DNA of 64,000 nucleotides from Sphingobacterium sp. UT-1RO-CII-1 (GTDB taxonomy: Bacteria; Bacteroidota; Bacteroidia; Sphingobacteriales; Sphingobacteriaceae): the NCBI RefSeq assembly GCF_026711005.1, contig NZ_JAPPVJ010000001.1, forward strand, positions 496,001 through 560,000, read 5' to 3'. Position 1 is the stretch's first letter. The number at the start of each line of letters is the position of its first letter. The position numbers and the translations under genes are program-made. Shown one piece after another: positions 1 to 9,898 of this stretch. The notes under the pieces are model-generated. The model had not been told where the DNA came from. It worked only from the letters and a program-made list of their open reading frames with translations, and did not search any database.

Positions 1-968
1 CCTGGTCCTACCCATTCGCCGGCTTTACCTACTCCCTTGATCTTTACTAATTCAACAGGTTCAAGATTAGAATCTTCAAAGTCGAGTTCGAATACTCTTG
101 ATCTAGCTGTATAATAAACCTTATTGGTATGAGGAGCTTTGACAATTGACTTTATATCAATAGCTGGCAACTTTAAAACTATTTGATCTTTTTGAATACT
201 ATATACAAAAGACTTTATCGTCTTATTGCTATTTATGAAACCAAAGATCAAATCATCACCATTAACATCATAAACTATTTCCAAATCATAGACAAACTCT
301 TCTAAATCCTCTTCATCTATAAGTAGACTAACCTTTTCTTGTGAAGCAGGGTCAAGCTTAATAAACTTCGCATTAGATCCAGTACCAGCATATATATGTT
401 TATCTTTCTTATTAAAAATCAGACTTCTTGTATATTTTTCTCCAGTGTAAATAGGACCGTTGGAGACTTCGGTAAACCCATCATTTGGCCCATACTTAAA
501 CACAAGTGCATCTGGATAAGTTCCACCATATATTTCACCATCTATTCCCGGATGCAAATCCCACACGACATTCTGATTGGGCAAAACTTTGCCTAGGTCT
601 TTCAACGTATTATCTGCTACGTCAAATGCATAGATTTTCCCGTTACCGGCAATGTACAAGATATTATCTGTTGTTAATGTCATGTCCCATGAACCATCTG
701 TGCCCACAAGAGCTGTGTCTAAGACCTTAACACCGCTTTGTATATCATAGCCTAAGAGTCTAGCTGGCATACCACGAACGACGGTGAATAAAAACTCCTT
801 GCCAGCCTTATCTTTTACAAAATGACTCGCTTGAACAGCTTGTGCAAACACTTGCGGTCCATGATTCTGGAATTGTGCGTAACTATGCTCTATACATGAA
901 AATAGTAATAACAGCGCGAAGTATAGTTTGGTAAAATATTTTAAAACTCTATTGATCTGCTCTTTCAT
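1..968 (-). CDS. beta-propeller-like lipoprotein, partial (C-terminus beyond window)
   Basis: Open frame read on the minus strand from an ATG at 968 to the window edge without a stop, giving about 322 residues. The N-terminus has a hydrophobic segment ending in LLLLFSC, a likely lipoprotein signal. The rest shows repeated short beta-type blocks with WDMTLTTDN, IYAGTGSNAKF and KVYYTARSRVFELD, as in PQQ/NHL-like propellers. No catalytic motif is recognised. Its ATG overlaps the stop of the DUF4886 gene by one base (TAATG), which implies translational coupling and a place in the SusCD operon upstream. A role in binding or processing the imported ligand is inference. The coding assignment is firm; the fold is moderately sure. 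Confidence 0.8.
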   Translation of the reverse strand, partial: MKEQINRVLKYFTKLYFALLLLFSCIEHSYAQFQNHGPQVFAQAVQASHFVKDKAGKEFLFTVVRGMPARLLGYDIQSGVKVLDTALVGTDGSWDMTLTTDNILYIAGNGKIYAFDVADNTLKDLGKVLPNQNVVWDLHPGIDGEIYGGTYPDALVFKYGPNDGFTEVSNGPIYTGEKYTRSLIFNKKDKHIYAGTGSNAKFIKLDPASQEKVSLLIDEEDLEEFVYDLEIVYDVNGDDLIFGFINSNKTIKSFVYSIQKDQIVLKLPAIDIKSIVKAPHTNKVYYTARSRVFELDFEDSNLEPVELVKIKGVGKAGEWVGP

Positions 969-2572
969 TACTTTTTAGATTCTGTAAAATACACGGCGTT
1001 AATAATTGCATTGGTTTTTTCCTCTGGTTCTGTGGCTTTAAAGTATATATACAGTTTACCTGATTTATCTGGTTTCAAATATGTCAGTTCTGTCATTTGG
1101 GTCTTATTAATACCCGGAGACACCAGCCTATTTATAACATTCCCTTCACTAATAGCATAAAGCTCAAAGGGGCTTTGATCGTCTTCAGTAGCAGAAAAAA
1201 AGGATAGATCATAATTCTTCTCTGCATTTAGATTTCCAATCTCTATAAACGGTCTGCCTTTTTCTTCGCCCTGCAACTCGACCAAAAAATAGGATTGTGA
1301 AACTTCTCTTGGCATTTTCACTGGAGTAGCAGTTCTCTTTGGACCATTTGCAGATCGCAAGGTAAAATCGTCTACTAATTTCAAATAAACTTTTGTTTTG
1401 CTGTTGTTATTATCGACCAATCCTGACAACATGGTATTATTTCTTTCAAATAAAAATGAGTTCCAGCCTGGCATCACTAAGTCTGCTCCAAAGTTTATTC
1501 GAATGGTATCGAAGTTGTTCTCTTCATTTTCTGACCAAGTAACTTCTATTGGACTCACCCCAAAGGGTTTTTTAACCGCCTGCAATGCAGCTTCTTTAGC
1601 TAATAAAGCCTGACTATTACTAAGATTAAAAGGTTTAAATTTATTCTGGCTTAAATCTCCAAAAACAGCCTCATACCAAGTACTCGCCGCTGTAAATCTT
1701 CCTATCCGTAAATCTAAGTGATAACCTTCACGAGTAAAATTATCGCCTATAGAACTGCTTCTTCCATTTTGTATTGCGGTACCTGTTGGAATAATAAAAT
1801 CGATCGGGATTATAGTAGCGACCTGTTTGCTTACATCTGCTATTTTAGTATACATTACTTCTTGATCCTTATTGTATCTTTCAAAATTTTTTGTTGTAGC
1901 ATTTTGCGCATATGCCCAGGTTTGATGAAAGGCGTATTTAACTGTTGGAACAGGGTAGTTTTCTTTTACATACTCGAATAGCTTGGGAAGATCTCGTTGT
2001 ACAGACTCTATATCTCCTGACAGAATACTACTTTGCTGAAAGCAAATGATATCCCAATTTTCATCATTCAAAGCTGTTAGGATAGAGGTTTTAAGTTGAT
2101 TAGATTTTGCTCCATCTATCATTGTCTTTCTATAATCATAGATTGCATTATTCTCTATCGCGTTTTTCAAATGAAAATCTAAAGGAGCTCCTCCTCTAAA
2201 TAAATTGCCGATGACCATCGGCTTCCCATTCTCTTTGGCAAGATCATGCAGGTAGTACTCTACACCATCATCTGAAAAACTATTGCCTATAACTAAAACC
2301 TTGGTCACACCATCATCTAACGGATCGGCAATCTGAAGAGTATAGTTTTCTAGATCAATTTTACCGACTCCAATAGCTTTATAATGACTTTGCTTATTTT
2401 CAATGGGAGCCAAAACTGCATTCTTAGTACGTTTCACATAACTTTCTTCTTTAATATCAAGAAGAACAGTATCACCTAAAAAAATCAACTTCGCAGAGTT
2501 CTGCGCTTTTACACCTGCTATTAGTAGCCCCATAACAAAATAGAGGCTGCTAATAGTTTTTAAATACTTCAT
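968..2572 (-). CDS. DUF4886 (SGNH-hydrolase-like) secreted protein
   Basis: 534 residues with a signal peptide (MKYLKTISSLYFVMGLLIAG then VKAQ). Residues about 92-103 read VLVIGNSFSDDG and are followed by EYYLHDLAKENG and IICFQQSS. This is the pattern of DUF4886, a family related to SGNH/GDSL esterases, with GNS in place of the usual GDS block. The C-terminal 200 residues look like a beta-rich accessory domain. The gene follows the FAD oxidoreductase after 139 bases that contain a 15-bp inverted repeat, and it overlaps the propeller gene. A likely job is deacylation or binding of the substrate of the adjacent SusCD system, but the substrate is unknown. Family assignment is good; activity is inferred. 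Confidence 0.82.
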   Translation of the reverse strand: MKYLKTISSLYFVMGLLIAGVKAQNSAKLIFLGDTVLLDIKEESYVKRTKNAVLAPIENKQSHYKAIGVGKIDLENYTLQIADPLDDGVTKVLVIGNSFSDDGVEYYLHDLAKENGKPMVIGNLFRGGAPLDFHLKNAIENNAIYDYRKTMIDGAKSNQLKTSILTALNDENWDIICFQQSSILSGDIESVQRDLPKLFEYVKENYPVPTVKYAFHQTWAYAQNATTKNFERYNKDQEVMYTKIADVSKQVATIIPIDFIIPTGTAIQNGRSSSIGDNFTREGYHLDLRIGRFTAASTWYEAVFGDLSQNKFKPFNLSNSQALLAKEAALQAVKKPFGVSPIEVTWSENEENNFDTIRINFGADLVMPGWNSFLFERNNTMLSGLVDNNNSKTKVYLKLVDDFTLRSANGPKRTATPVKMPREVSQSYFLVELQGEEKGRPFIEIGNLNAEKNYDLSFFSATEDDQSPFELYAISEGNVINRLVSPGINKTQMTELTYLKPDKSGKLYIYFKATEPEEKTNAIINAVYFTESKK

Positions 2573-2598
2573 ATATGTATAACTTGTTTTTCAATTGC

Positions 2599-2691
2599 CA
2601 TATGAAATATCCAAACCAACTGTAACGAACTCATGTAATAATTATATTCATGTGTGTTTTTTCAGCTAGTACTACATGGATATTTCATATG
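2599..2691. repeat. 93-bp element bounded by perfect 15-bp inverted repeats
   Basis: CATATGAAATATCCA at 2599-2613 is the exact reverse complement of 2677-2691, with a 63-base spacer. It fills most of the gap between the FAD oxidoreductase stop and the DUF4886 start. It could be a large RNA stem, a bipartite operator or a miniature inverted-repeat element. No target-site duplication is evident. Confidence 0.8.
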
Positions 2692-2711
2692 TATTTAGTA
2701 CTAAATTCTAA

Positions 2712-4754
2712 CTAATGCACTTGTCTCCAAACTACCGCATCAGCAATTACTCGGCCTGCAGATTGATCAGCGTGAACTTTAACATAAGGAGTTGAACGCT
2801 CAGGAATAGTGTAGTCTCCTAAGCTTATCCATTCACCCGAGGAAAGCCCAAGAGATTTAATTTCTGATTTCTTAACTATAACATGGTGATTATTCATTCC
2901 ATCAAATATTTCAAATGAAAGATCTTCTGCCAATGTATTATCATTAGCTATATAAAAATGAATATCATATTTGCCAGATTCCTGAACATTGGTTAAAAAT
3001 TTTACATATGCATCTTTGTTGTGGGTATCCCTAACAAGTTTGTCTCGAACATATCCTCCCCTCACAGATTTCCAATCGCCAACCACCTCCACATTATCAC
3101 TATCTAAATTATCCACTAAAATTTCTGGCGATTTGCCATTTACAAGTGGATCCTCTTTTAACTGTCGAATCAACTTATTTACATCTATGTTTTGGACAGA
3201 TTGGCCTTCATCGATCGCTTGACAAGCAGCGGTAGCGGCAGATTGGCCTAAAACCATAAAGACGGGCTCCATCCTAATAGATCCAAAAGCAATATGAGAG
3301 GCAGACATGCAAACAGGCACGAGTAGGTTTTCACACTCTTCCTGACTAGGTGTTATCGCTCTATAAGATATAGGATATGGAGCTGGAACAGGTTTCTGAA
3401 CATCTCCTTCATTTTTCACCATTCCATTTACCACAATTCTTTGAATATTGTGCGAATCCATCTGATAAGCAGCCATCGCAATAGGGTCATCAATAACCTC
3501 AACACCCTCGCAATGACGTTGTGTCATTACGGTTCTTCCTACCATACGCCTTGCTTCTCTAACATACAGTTGATTAGAAAATCCATTCGCTTCCAAAAAC
3601 TCGTCTTTACAATATCCCCAAGACTTCATTTCTTCTCGTATATGAGAAGGCACTCGGGTATCATGACTTAAAAAATATAAAAGCCCTTTTGTATAATCCT
3701 CGTGTTTCTTCCAAATAACCTCTCTGGTTGCAAAATCACCTTCCGGATAATCGTAGTTTTCTCCAATCATATCTGTTGAAAACGCACCAAAGTTATTGAA
3801 GTCCGTTTTCCCATTTGGCATAAATTTGATCAAAAATCCACCTGAGTGCTTATAATCGAGCTTACCGCCTTCTACTGTATCGATCGTAAGATTGCTAAAT
3901 ATTGTCGTCCATTTTTCTTTTTCTATTTGCCTTAACAGCAACTCGTAATGTTCGGCATTATAAACATTTGGTTTCTCAAATGGAATTTGGTTATTCCTGT
4001 CCTGCGTTAATGTCAATCTGAAATTATAGGCTTGAATCTTATGGTCTCCAGAGCCTTCTGGAGCTAACTCTTCATCTGAAATTCCCCACAACAAACCACT
4101 CTCGGGTTTGCCTGGAATTTTATAAGGGTCAATTCCATCGGGAAACTGATGTATCTCCTGTAATTGGACTCCGTTTTGTGTTTCGCCATATAAACTGTTC
4201 GGCTCTCTTCCGACCGCATAGCTGACACCAGACATAGCCATTAAATCGCCTTCGTATGTACAGTCAATAAACATCTGAGCCCTGATTTTCATCACTTTTG
4301 ACTTATCAGCAGTACTCTTAACGACAATCTCCTTTATACGTCCAGATTCTTTGATTACACTATCTAGTATATAGTTCTTTTCAATTCGTAAATTAGATTC
4401 ATTGATATAATCATTAAATACTTTACTCGCAACATGTGGCTCAAAGGTCCATTGCTCAAATTGACCATAATAACTTCCTACTCGTCTATAAAAATCTCTA
4501 GCCAAACCTGTTATAGCGAACTTGTTTCCGATATCTGTCGCTCCTAGCCCTCCTGTAGTTAATCCCCCAAGATAATTTCTTGGTTCAATAACGATGGTTT
4601 CTTTTCCCAAATTGACAGCGGTATATCCAGAAATAATACCAGAGGAATTCCCACCATAAACACAGACATCAACCTCAATGACCTGATAATCTTTGGAACT
4701 TTTACAGCCAACAAGAAATAAAATTGCCAAATAAATTAAAAGTATCTTTTTCAT
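2712..4754 (-). CDS. FAD-dependent oxidoreductase, lipoprotein, with C-terminal golvesin/Xly CBD-like domain
   Basis: 680 residues from the ATG at 4754. An ATG eight codons upstream would overlap the SusD stop and spoil the signal peptide. MKKILLIYLAILFLVGC is a lipoprotein signal with Cys17 as the lipidated residue. The FAD/NAD-binding fold starts with DVCVYGGNSSGIISG (GGxxxG, residues 34-39) and continues with IVIEPRNYLGGLTTGG, as in the FAD_oxidored family (PF12831). From about residue 555 to the end a separate beta domain, rich in GGYVRDKL and DAVVWRQ-type motifs, matches the golvesin/Xly CBD-like family. It lies 10 bases after susD in the same operon. It probably oxidises or modifies a glycan or related ligand in the periplasm or at the surface; the substrate is unknown. 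Confidence 0.85.
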   Translation of the reverse strand: MKKILLIYLAILFLVGCKSSKDYQVIEVDVCVYGGNSSGIISGYTAVNLGKETIVIEPRNYLGGLTTGGLGATDIGNKFAITGLARDFYRRVGSYYGQFEQWTFEPHVASKVFNDYINESNLRIEKNYILDSVIKESGRIKEIVVKSTADKSKVMKIRAQMFIDCTYEGDLMAMSGVSYAVGREPNSLYGETQNGVQLQEIHQFPDGIDPYKIPGKPESGLLWGISDEELAPEGSGDHKIQAYNFRLTLTQDRNNQIPFEKPNVYNAEHYELLLRQIEKEKWTTIFSNLTIDTVEGGKLDYKHSGGFLIKFMPNGKTDFNNFGAFSTDMIGENYDYPEGDFATREVIWKKHEDYTKGLLYFLSHDTRVPSHIREEMKSWGYCKDEFLEANGFSNQLYVREARRMVGRTVMTQRHCEGVEVIDDPIAMAAYQMDSHNIQRIVVNGMVKNEGDVQKPVPAPYPISYRAITPSQEECENLLVPVCMSASHIAFGSIRMEPVFMVLGQSAATAACQAIDEGQSVQNIDVNKLIRQLKEDPLVNGKSPEILVDNLDSDNVEVVGDWKSVRGGYVRDKLVRDTHNKDAYVKFLTNVQESGKYDIHFYIANDNTLAEDLSFEIFDGMNNHHVIVKKSEIKSLGLSSGEWISLGDYTIPERSTPYVKVHADQSAGRVIADAVVWRQVH

Positions 4755-4764
4755 AACTAATAGT

Positions 4765-6444
4765 CTAGTAGTGATCATTTTGATCTAAATTAGTAATAAC
4801 CTCAGTTTCAATACGAGGTATTGGCCAGACGTAATCTCTGTCTTTATTAAAGTTTCTCTTTTCGATAATTCTCATTTCTCCTCGATTGCTAACTTTGTCA
4901 TAATGAGGGGTACCATTGTCATCAATAACAGGTGCATTTGACAGCCATCCTGTTCTAATCCGACCATATAGATTTCCAGGCATAACCTCATGAGCAATTC
5001 CCCATCTTCGAATATCAAATAATCGTAACCCTTCACCCGCTAATTCATATTTCCTTTCTTTACGAATTATAGACCGTAACTCTGCCTGAGATTTCCCTGT
5101 GCTGATAGGAGGCATCTTAACAGAGTTTCTTTGCCTAACAGCATTAATAGATTCGTAAACGGAGTTATCAATTTGATTCATTTCGATTTTAGCTTCAGCA
5201 TAGTTCAGGAGGACTTCGGCATAACGAAAAAGTATTGCATTTAACTCAGAATTGGATCGATCTGAAAAGTCTTTCTCGTCGGCATACTTACGCCATAAGT
5301 ATCCTGAAAAAGTAGCGTAAGCGTTAGTTGCATCTATATTTGCAATCTTTTTTGGTACAGCCTCACGATAATCCCAAGTCATTAGGCTATCTGGATGAGT
5401 CTCAAAGATCACACCTAATGATAAAGTTTGAGGAAGCACAGCAGTTTGGGTTAAACGTGGATCCCTATTCTTAAAGGGTTCGTTTGGATCGAACAAAGGT
5501 GACTTATCAATCGACAACCCATCAGTACATTCATATGAGTCGATTAATGACTGAACCGGAATCTTGTTAGAGAATCCTTGCATCAGTCTCGAATAAAACT
5601 GAGATGAAATACTATGAGTCGCAAGTCCCTTTTTATACTGTATAGACCAAATAATCTCCTTCGAAGTTTCTCCAGCATATTTAAATAACTGTTCAAAATT
5701 GTCGTGCAACGTATATTCTCCCAATTCAATTACCTTCAATGCAGCATCGGCCGCTTGTTCATAGTTCTTATTAAAAAGTGCAGACCTAGACTTCAAGGAT
5801 AAAGCAGTACCTTTAGTGACACGACCTACATTATTTCCTACAGTAGACTCAGGAAGAAATTCAACAATCGCATCGATTTCTGAAATTATAAAATTACTAA
5901 TCTCTTCTTTAGTAGATTTCGGTAGATTAGCTTCTGACAAAGTAGTAACTTTCTTAAGTAATGGAACACCTCCATATAACTCATTTAAAAAAAAGTAAAA
6001 ATACGACCTTAAAAATCTTACCTCTGCCATTCGCGTTTCTAATACTTGCTTACTAACGACACTTCTTAGGCTCTCTTCTTTATCCAATATTGTATTGCAT
6101 CTTCCGATTCCAACATATAAAAGATTCCAGAAGTCTCCAGTAAATTGGTTGTCGGCATCTGCATTTCCCATTCCTAAGATTTGTAGAGCGTTAGTATTAC
6201 GTTCCCAGCCTATATCTGATGCGTAATCTAATGTTAATGGAAATGGCATTGGTGTAGCACGAGGAGCGGCATATAGTGCATTGTAGGCTCCTGTAACGGC
6301 CATGTCTAACTCTTCTTCATTGGAAATGAATGTCTCACTAGAGGGACTGTCCAATGGGTATTTAGTAAGATAATCTTTATCACATGAATAAATTAACACA
6401 ACCAGCATTAATAATGTGATGTTAAATATTATTTTTTCTTTCAT
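4765..6444 (-). CDS. RagB/SusD-family nutrient-binding outer-membrane lipoprotein
   Basis: 559 residues with lipoprotein signal MKEKIIFNITLLMLVVLIYS then Cys21 and the usual DKDYLTKYPLDSPSSETF start of mature SusD proteins. Helical TPR-like blocks follow (AEVRFLRSYFYFFLNELYGGVPLL, residues about 142-165). The C-terminal signature includes ALLFRYAEVLLNYAEAK-type and LAGEGLRLFDIRRWG segments. The gene starts 10 bases after the partner SusC. SusD proteins cap the SusC channel and bind the substrate at the cell surface. Specificity cannot be read from sequence. The assignment is very sure. Confidence 0.95.
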   Translation of the reverse strand: MKEKIIFNITLLMLVVLIYSCDKDYLTKYPLDSPSSETFISNEEELDMAVTGAYNALYAAPRATPMPFPLTLDYASDIGWERNTNALQILGMGNADADNQFTGDFWNLLYVGIGRCNTILDKEESLRSVVSKQVLETRMAEVRFLRSYFYFFLNELYGGVPLLKKVTTLSEANLPKSTKEEISNFIISEIDAIVEFLPESTVGNNVGRVTKGTALSLKSRSALFNKNYEQAADAALKVIELGEYTLHDNFEQLFKYAGETSKEIIWSIQYKKGLATHSISSQFYSRLMQGFSNKIPVQSLIDSYECTDGLSIDKSPLFDPNEPFKNRDPRLTQTAVLPQTLSLGVIFETHPDSLMTWDYREAVPKKIANIDATNAYATFSGYLWRKYADEKDFSDRSNSELNAILFRYAEVLLNYAEAKIEMNQIDNSVYESINAVRQRNSVKMPPISTGKSQAELRSIIRKERKYELAGEGLRLFDIRRWGIAHEVMPGNLYGRIRTGWLSNAPVIDDNGTPHYDKVSNRGEMRIIEKRNFNKDRDYVWPIPRIETEVITNLDQNDHY

Positions 6445-6454
6445 GTCTTTTTAA

Positions 6455-9400
6455 TTAAAACTTTGCACTTATCCCTAAACTGTAAACCTTCATTTGCGGA
6501 TACCATCCTCCTGTACTAACTGGTCCTTCAGGATCATAGCCTTTCCAGAACTTGGTCTTTGTAAATAAGTTTTGTCCAGAGAAAAACAGACGTAACGAAT
6601 TAATATGTAAGGATTGTATCTGCGATGTGGAGAGTGTGTAACCGACAGTAAGATTCTTAAGTCTTAAATAGGAAGCATTCTTCATCCAAAAAGTAGAATT
6701 CTGAATATTATTAGTTTCATTGAACGCATATCTAGGGAAAGCTGCGTTTTGATTTTCTGGCGTCCACCTGTCTTTATGCTGCTCTTGGATTGTTCCTCCT
6801 TGATAGAAAGGCATAATCCCTTGACCATATAAATATCCATCAGCCTTGCCAACTCCTTGAAGAAAAGCAGCAAAATCAAACCCTTTATAAGACAGTCCTA
6901 AATTTGTACTGAAGGAATAACGTGGAATAGGGCTGCCCATTATAATTTCATCATCTGCATTGATGACACCATCACCATTCTGATCTTTATACATAATATC
7001 ACCAGGCGCTACCGCTCCAAATTGAGTGGCATGATTTGCAACCTCCTCTTCAGAATTAAAGTAGCCTATTGCCTCATAGCCATATAGGGAGCCAATGGGA
7101 TGTCCTTCATGATTAACGGTCAACCCAGTCCTCATTACACCTCTCATGTCTAAAACTTTATTCTTTACATCAGATAAGTTTACTGCTATATTATAATGTA
7201 GGTCGTTAATATTATTTTTATACGCCATGGTTAAATCCCATCCCCGATTTTCAACAACACCTGCGTTTTGATAAGGTGGGTTCTGACCTAAAATCTTAGG
7301 GATATCCAACTGCAATAAGATACCTGAGGTTTTTCGGTAATAATAATCGGCAGTAATACTAAATTTTTTTAACAGCACTACGTCCAGTCCTATATTATTA
7401 ACCGTCGTACTCTCCCATCTTATTTCAGGGTTTGCTAAACTGCTTAATGCGGCCCCGGTATATGTATTGTCTCCAAAAACGTAATTATTAGCCCCTAAGT
7501 TGAAAAATGCGGCAAAAGGATAAAGGCCAATATTCTGATTTCCTAATTTACCCCAGGAGGCTCTTAGCTTCAGCTCATTCACAATTGGAGAAAGGCTTTG
7601 CATAAAGTTCTCCTCACTAATCCTCCATCCAGCTGAGAAAGATGGGAAAAACGAATACCTATTATCGGGCGCAAAACGAGAAGAACCATCATAACGTGCG
7701 TTTGCTTCCAATAAATACTTCCCTCTATAATTATAATTCAAACGTCCAAAAACTGAACGTAATGACCAATGTGAGGCGTTCCCTCCTGTCAAGTCGTTTT
7801 CACGATTACCAGCGTTAATTTCCTGCAATTCAGGCACCAAAAACACTTCTCTATATGCCGAAAGCATATTGTCCAGCTGATCCTCCTGCTGGAAGCCTCC
7901 CATGATACTCAAGTTATGATCATTACTGAAAGTCTTATCGTAAGACACAATTGCTCTAACGTTATTGTACCAATATTGATTGTAGCTTTCTGTCAAAGAA
8001 TTCTTCTGAGGAGTTAAATAAGCTTTTGAGCCGTCAGGATAATAACTTTGAATTGTATTAGCGAATGTCTTTTTATGCCTAATCTCATACTTAGGCGAGT
8101 ACACTACACTAATCGTGACATCGTCTATTGGTTTATAATTGATATCAATATTAAATGTAGAAGTCATAGGATTTTCCAAATTCAATCCTCCGTCTCTTGC
8201 TTTTGCAATTGGATTGTCTCCATTCCATCCCTCACCATATTGCCCTGTAGATAATATTCCAGCCTGATTTGCGGGGATCCGACGCATCCAATGAAAAATA
8301 TTCCCGGTACCTCCTGTAGGTTCTTTCAATTCAGATTTAACAAAGGAAAAATCAATGGCCGTACTAAGCTTTTCAGATATTCTCAAATCACTGTTTAGCC
8401 TGAAATTATACCTTTTAAAATTAGTATTAGCTATTATTCCTCCCTGATCAAAATACCCAAACGAAGCTAATACTTTTGCTTTATCTGTTCCGCCCTGAGC
8501 ACTTAAATAATGATTTTGCATAAAGGCATTATTTTTCATGCTTAACCTCTGCCAGTCGGTGTTAGGGAAACGATCTGAATCTTGATGCATCCCCTTCGCA
8601 TAATCATCAACCATTTGTTGCGTAAAAATCGGGCTTTTTCCCGTGTTAGTATAAGCTTCATTCAAGAGATTCATGTGATCTAGTCCACTAACCATTTTAG
8701 TCATTTCTGTCGGCTTTTGCCATCCCATATAATTATTATAATCAACAGACACATTCTCATTATTTGCTCTCTTGGTAGTAACCAATATTACTCCATTTGC
8801 TGCTCTTGACCCATAAATAGCAGAAGATGAAGCATCTTTCAATACTGAAACACTAGCAATATCATTGGGATTCACATGATTCATATTCCCCTCAACACCA
8901 TCAATTAACACCAACGGGTTTGAGTCACCCAGCGTTCCAATGCCCCGTATTTTTATTCCACCAACATCTCGCCCAGGCTGTCCTGAAGCTTGTGTTACAG
9001 TTAATCCAGGACTGGCACCTTGCAATGCTGCTGAAGACTGTCCTACAGGCTGTTTTGTTAACTGCTCCGAATTAATTACATCTACCGCTCCGGTCAAGTT
9101 CACTTTCTTTTGTGTGCCATAGCCGACAACAACAACTTCTTCTAAATCCGATTCTTCAGTTTCCATAATAACACGCATCTCCTGTTTACCAGAGACAAGC
9201 ACTTCTTTAGTTATAAAACCAATAGAACTAAAAACAAGTGTTTCACCTACATTAACCGATATCTTAAAGTGTCCGTTTTGGTCGGAAGCTGTGGCGGATC
9301 CTTTTCCTTTAACAACAACACTAACTCCAAGCAGTGCTTCTCCATCTCGGCTCTTAATCTGACCTATAATCCCATTTTGCTGTATCTCACTCTCTCTAAG

Positions 9401-9781
9401 TTTTGGTACTATAACTCGTTCAGCTTTTTTCTTAATTATGATGTTTTTATCAGAAATTTCATAAGTTAACCCTTTAGGTTCAAGAATTACTTGCAGGGCT
9501 TCTTTTAAGCCTAGATTTTGAAAATTAACACGATTAATTGCAGCTTCTTTAAGAATAGCAGAACTACATATCACATTGTAACCGGTCTGCTTTTTGATTT
9601 CACGAAAAACATCAACAATATGTTTTTCTTTATTTGAAATTGTTACTGTTTGCGCAAACGTATTAGCGTGTAATTGCAAAAAACAAGCAAATAGCAGAGC
9701 CACTATTAATTTCATAATAATCAAGTATCTATATTTGGAAAACAAACACCTGTCTTCCAAGGATAAAAAAGATTTTTTCAT
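6455..9781 (-). CDS. SusC/RagA-family TonB-dependent transporter with N-terminal STN signalling domain
   Basis: 1108 residues. A long signal peptide ends near HANTFAQ. Residues about 45-115 form a secretin/TonB short N-terminal (STN) domain (EIKKQTGYNVICSS, LGLKEALQVILEPKGLTYEI). A carboxypeptidase-regulatory-like domain comes next (GIIGQIKSRDGEALLGVSVV), then the SusC signature EEVVVVGYGTQKK and a plug domain (LVLIDGVEG, SAIYGSRAANGVILVTTK). The rest is a 22-strand barrel ending in the aromatic-containing YSLGISAKF. STN domains touch FecR anti-sigma proteins, and such a gene lies directly upstream, so ligand binding probably induces this operon through the sigma factor. The barrel partner is the following SusD. 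Confidence 0.95.
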   Translation of the reverse strand: MKKSFLSLEDRCLFSKYRYLIIMKLIVALLFACFLQLHANTFAQTVTISNKEKHIVDVFREIKKQTGYNVICSSAILKEAAINRVNFQNLGLKEALQVILEPKGLTYEISDKNIIIKKKAERVIVPKLRESEIQQNGIIGQIKSRDGEALLGVSVVVKGKGSATASDQNGHFKISVNVGETLVFSSIGFITKEVLVSGKQEMRVIMETEESDLEEVVVVGYGTQKKVNLTGAVDVINSEQLTKQPVGQSSAALQGASPGLTVTQASGQPGRDVGGIKIRGIGTLGDSNPLVLIDGVEGNMNHVNPNDIASVSVLKDASSSAIYGSRAANGVILVTTKRANNENVSVDYNNYMGWQKPTEMTKMVSGLDHMNLLNEAYTNTGKSPIFTQQMVDDYAKGMHQDSDRFPNTDWQRLSMKNNAFMQNHYLSAQGGTDKAKVLASFGYFDQGGIIANTNFKRYNFRLNSDLRISEKLSTAIDFSFVKSELKEPTGGTGNIFHWMRRIPANQAGILSTGQYGEGWNGDNPIAKARDGGLNLENPMTSTFNIDINYKPIDDVTISVVYSPKYEIRHKKTFANTIQSYYPDGSKAYLTPQKNSLTESYNQYWYNNVRAIVSYDKTFSNDHNLSIMGGFQQEDQLDNMLSAYREVFLVPELQEINAGNRENDLTGGNASHWSLRSVFGRLNYNYRGKYLLEANARYDGSSRFAPDNRYSFFPSFSAGWRISEENFMQSLSPIVNELKLRASWGKLGNQNIGLYPFAAFFNLGANNYVFGDNTYTGAALSSLANPEIRWESTTVNNIGLDVVLLKKFSITADYYYRKTSGILLQLDIPKILGQNPPYQNAGVVENRGWDLTMAYKNNINDLHYNIAVNLSDVKNKVLDMRGVMRTGLTVNHEGHPIGSLYGYEAIGYFNSEEEVANHATQFGAVAPGDIMYKDQNGDGVINADDEIIMGSPIPRYSFSTNLGLSYKGFDFAAFLQGVGKADGYLYGQGIMPFYQGGTIQEQHKDRWTPENQNAAFPRYAFNETNNIQNSTFWMKNASYLRLKNLTVGYTLSTSQIQSLHINSLRLFFSGQNLFTKTKFWKGYDPEGPVSTGGWYPQMKVYSLGISAKF

Positions 9782-9845
9782 TATCTTTGGTTAGTTTTAA
9801 ATTGTTATAATTTGTTTACAATATGGGTTTTAACATATAGAACTA

Positions 9846-9878
9846 AATACTGGGGAAGGGTCCAGCTTCCTCAGTATT
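9846..9878 (-). terminator. hairpin between FecR gene and susC
   Basis: Stem of 13 pairs (one G-T): left arm 9846-9858, right arm 9866-9878, loop GGTCCAG. On the minus strand it follows the FecR stop closely and precedes susC, with a short T-containing tail. It may end or attenuate the sigma/FecR transcript before the highly expressed susCD genes. Confidence 0.6.
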
Positions 9879-9898
9879 ATCATATTGGGTCAAAGTTT

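Noticed and set aside
6455..9781. Use of the internal ATG at 9715 as susC start
   Set aside because: STN-type SusC proteins commonly carry a long charged N-region before the signal helix, so the first ATG is kept.
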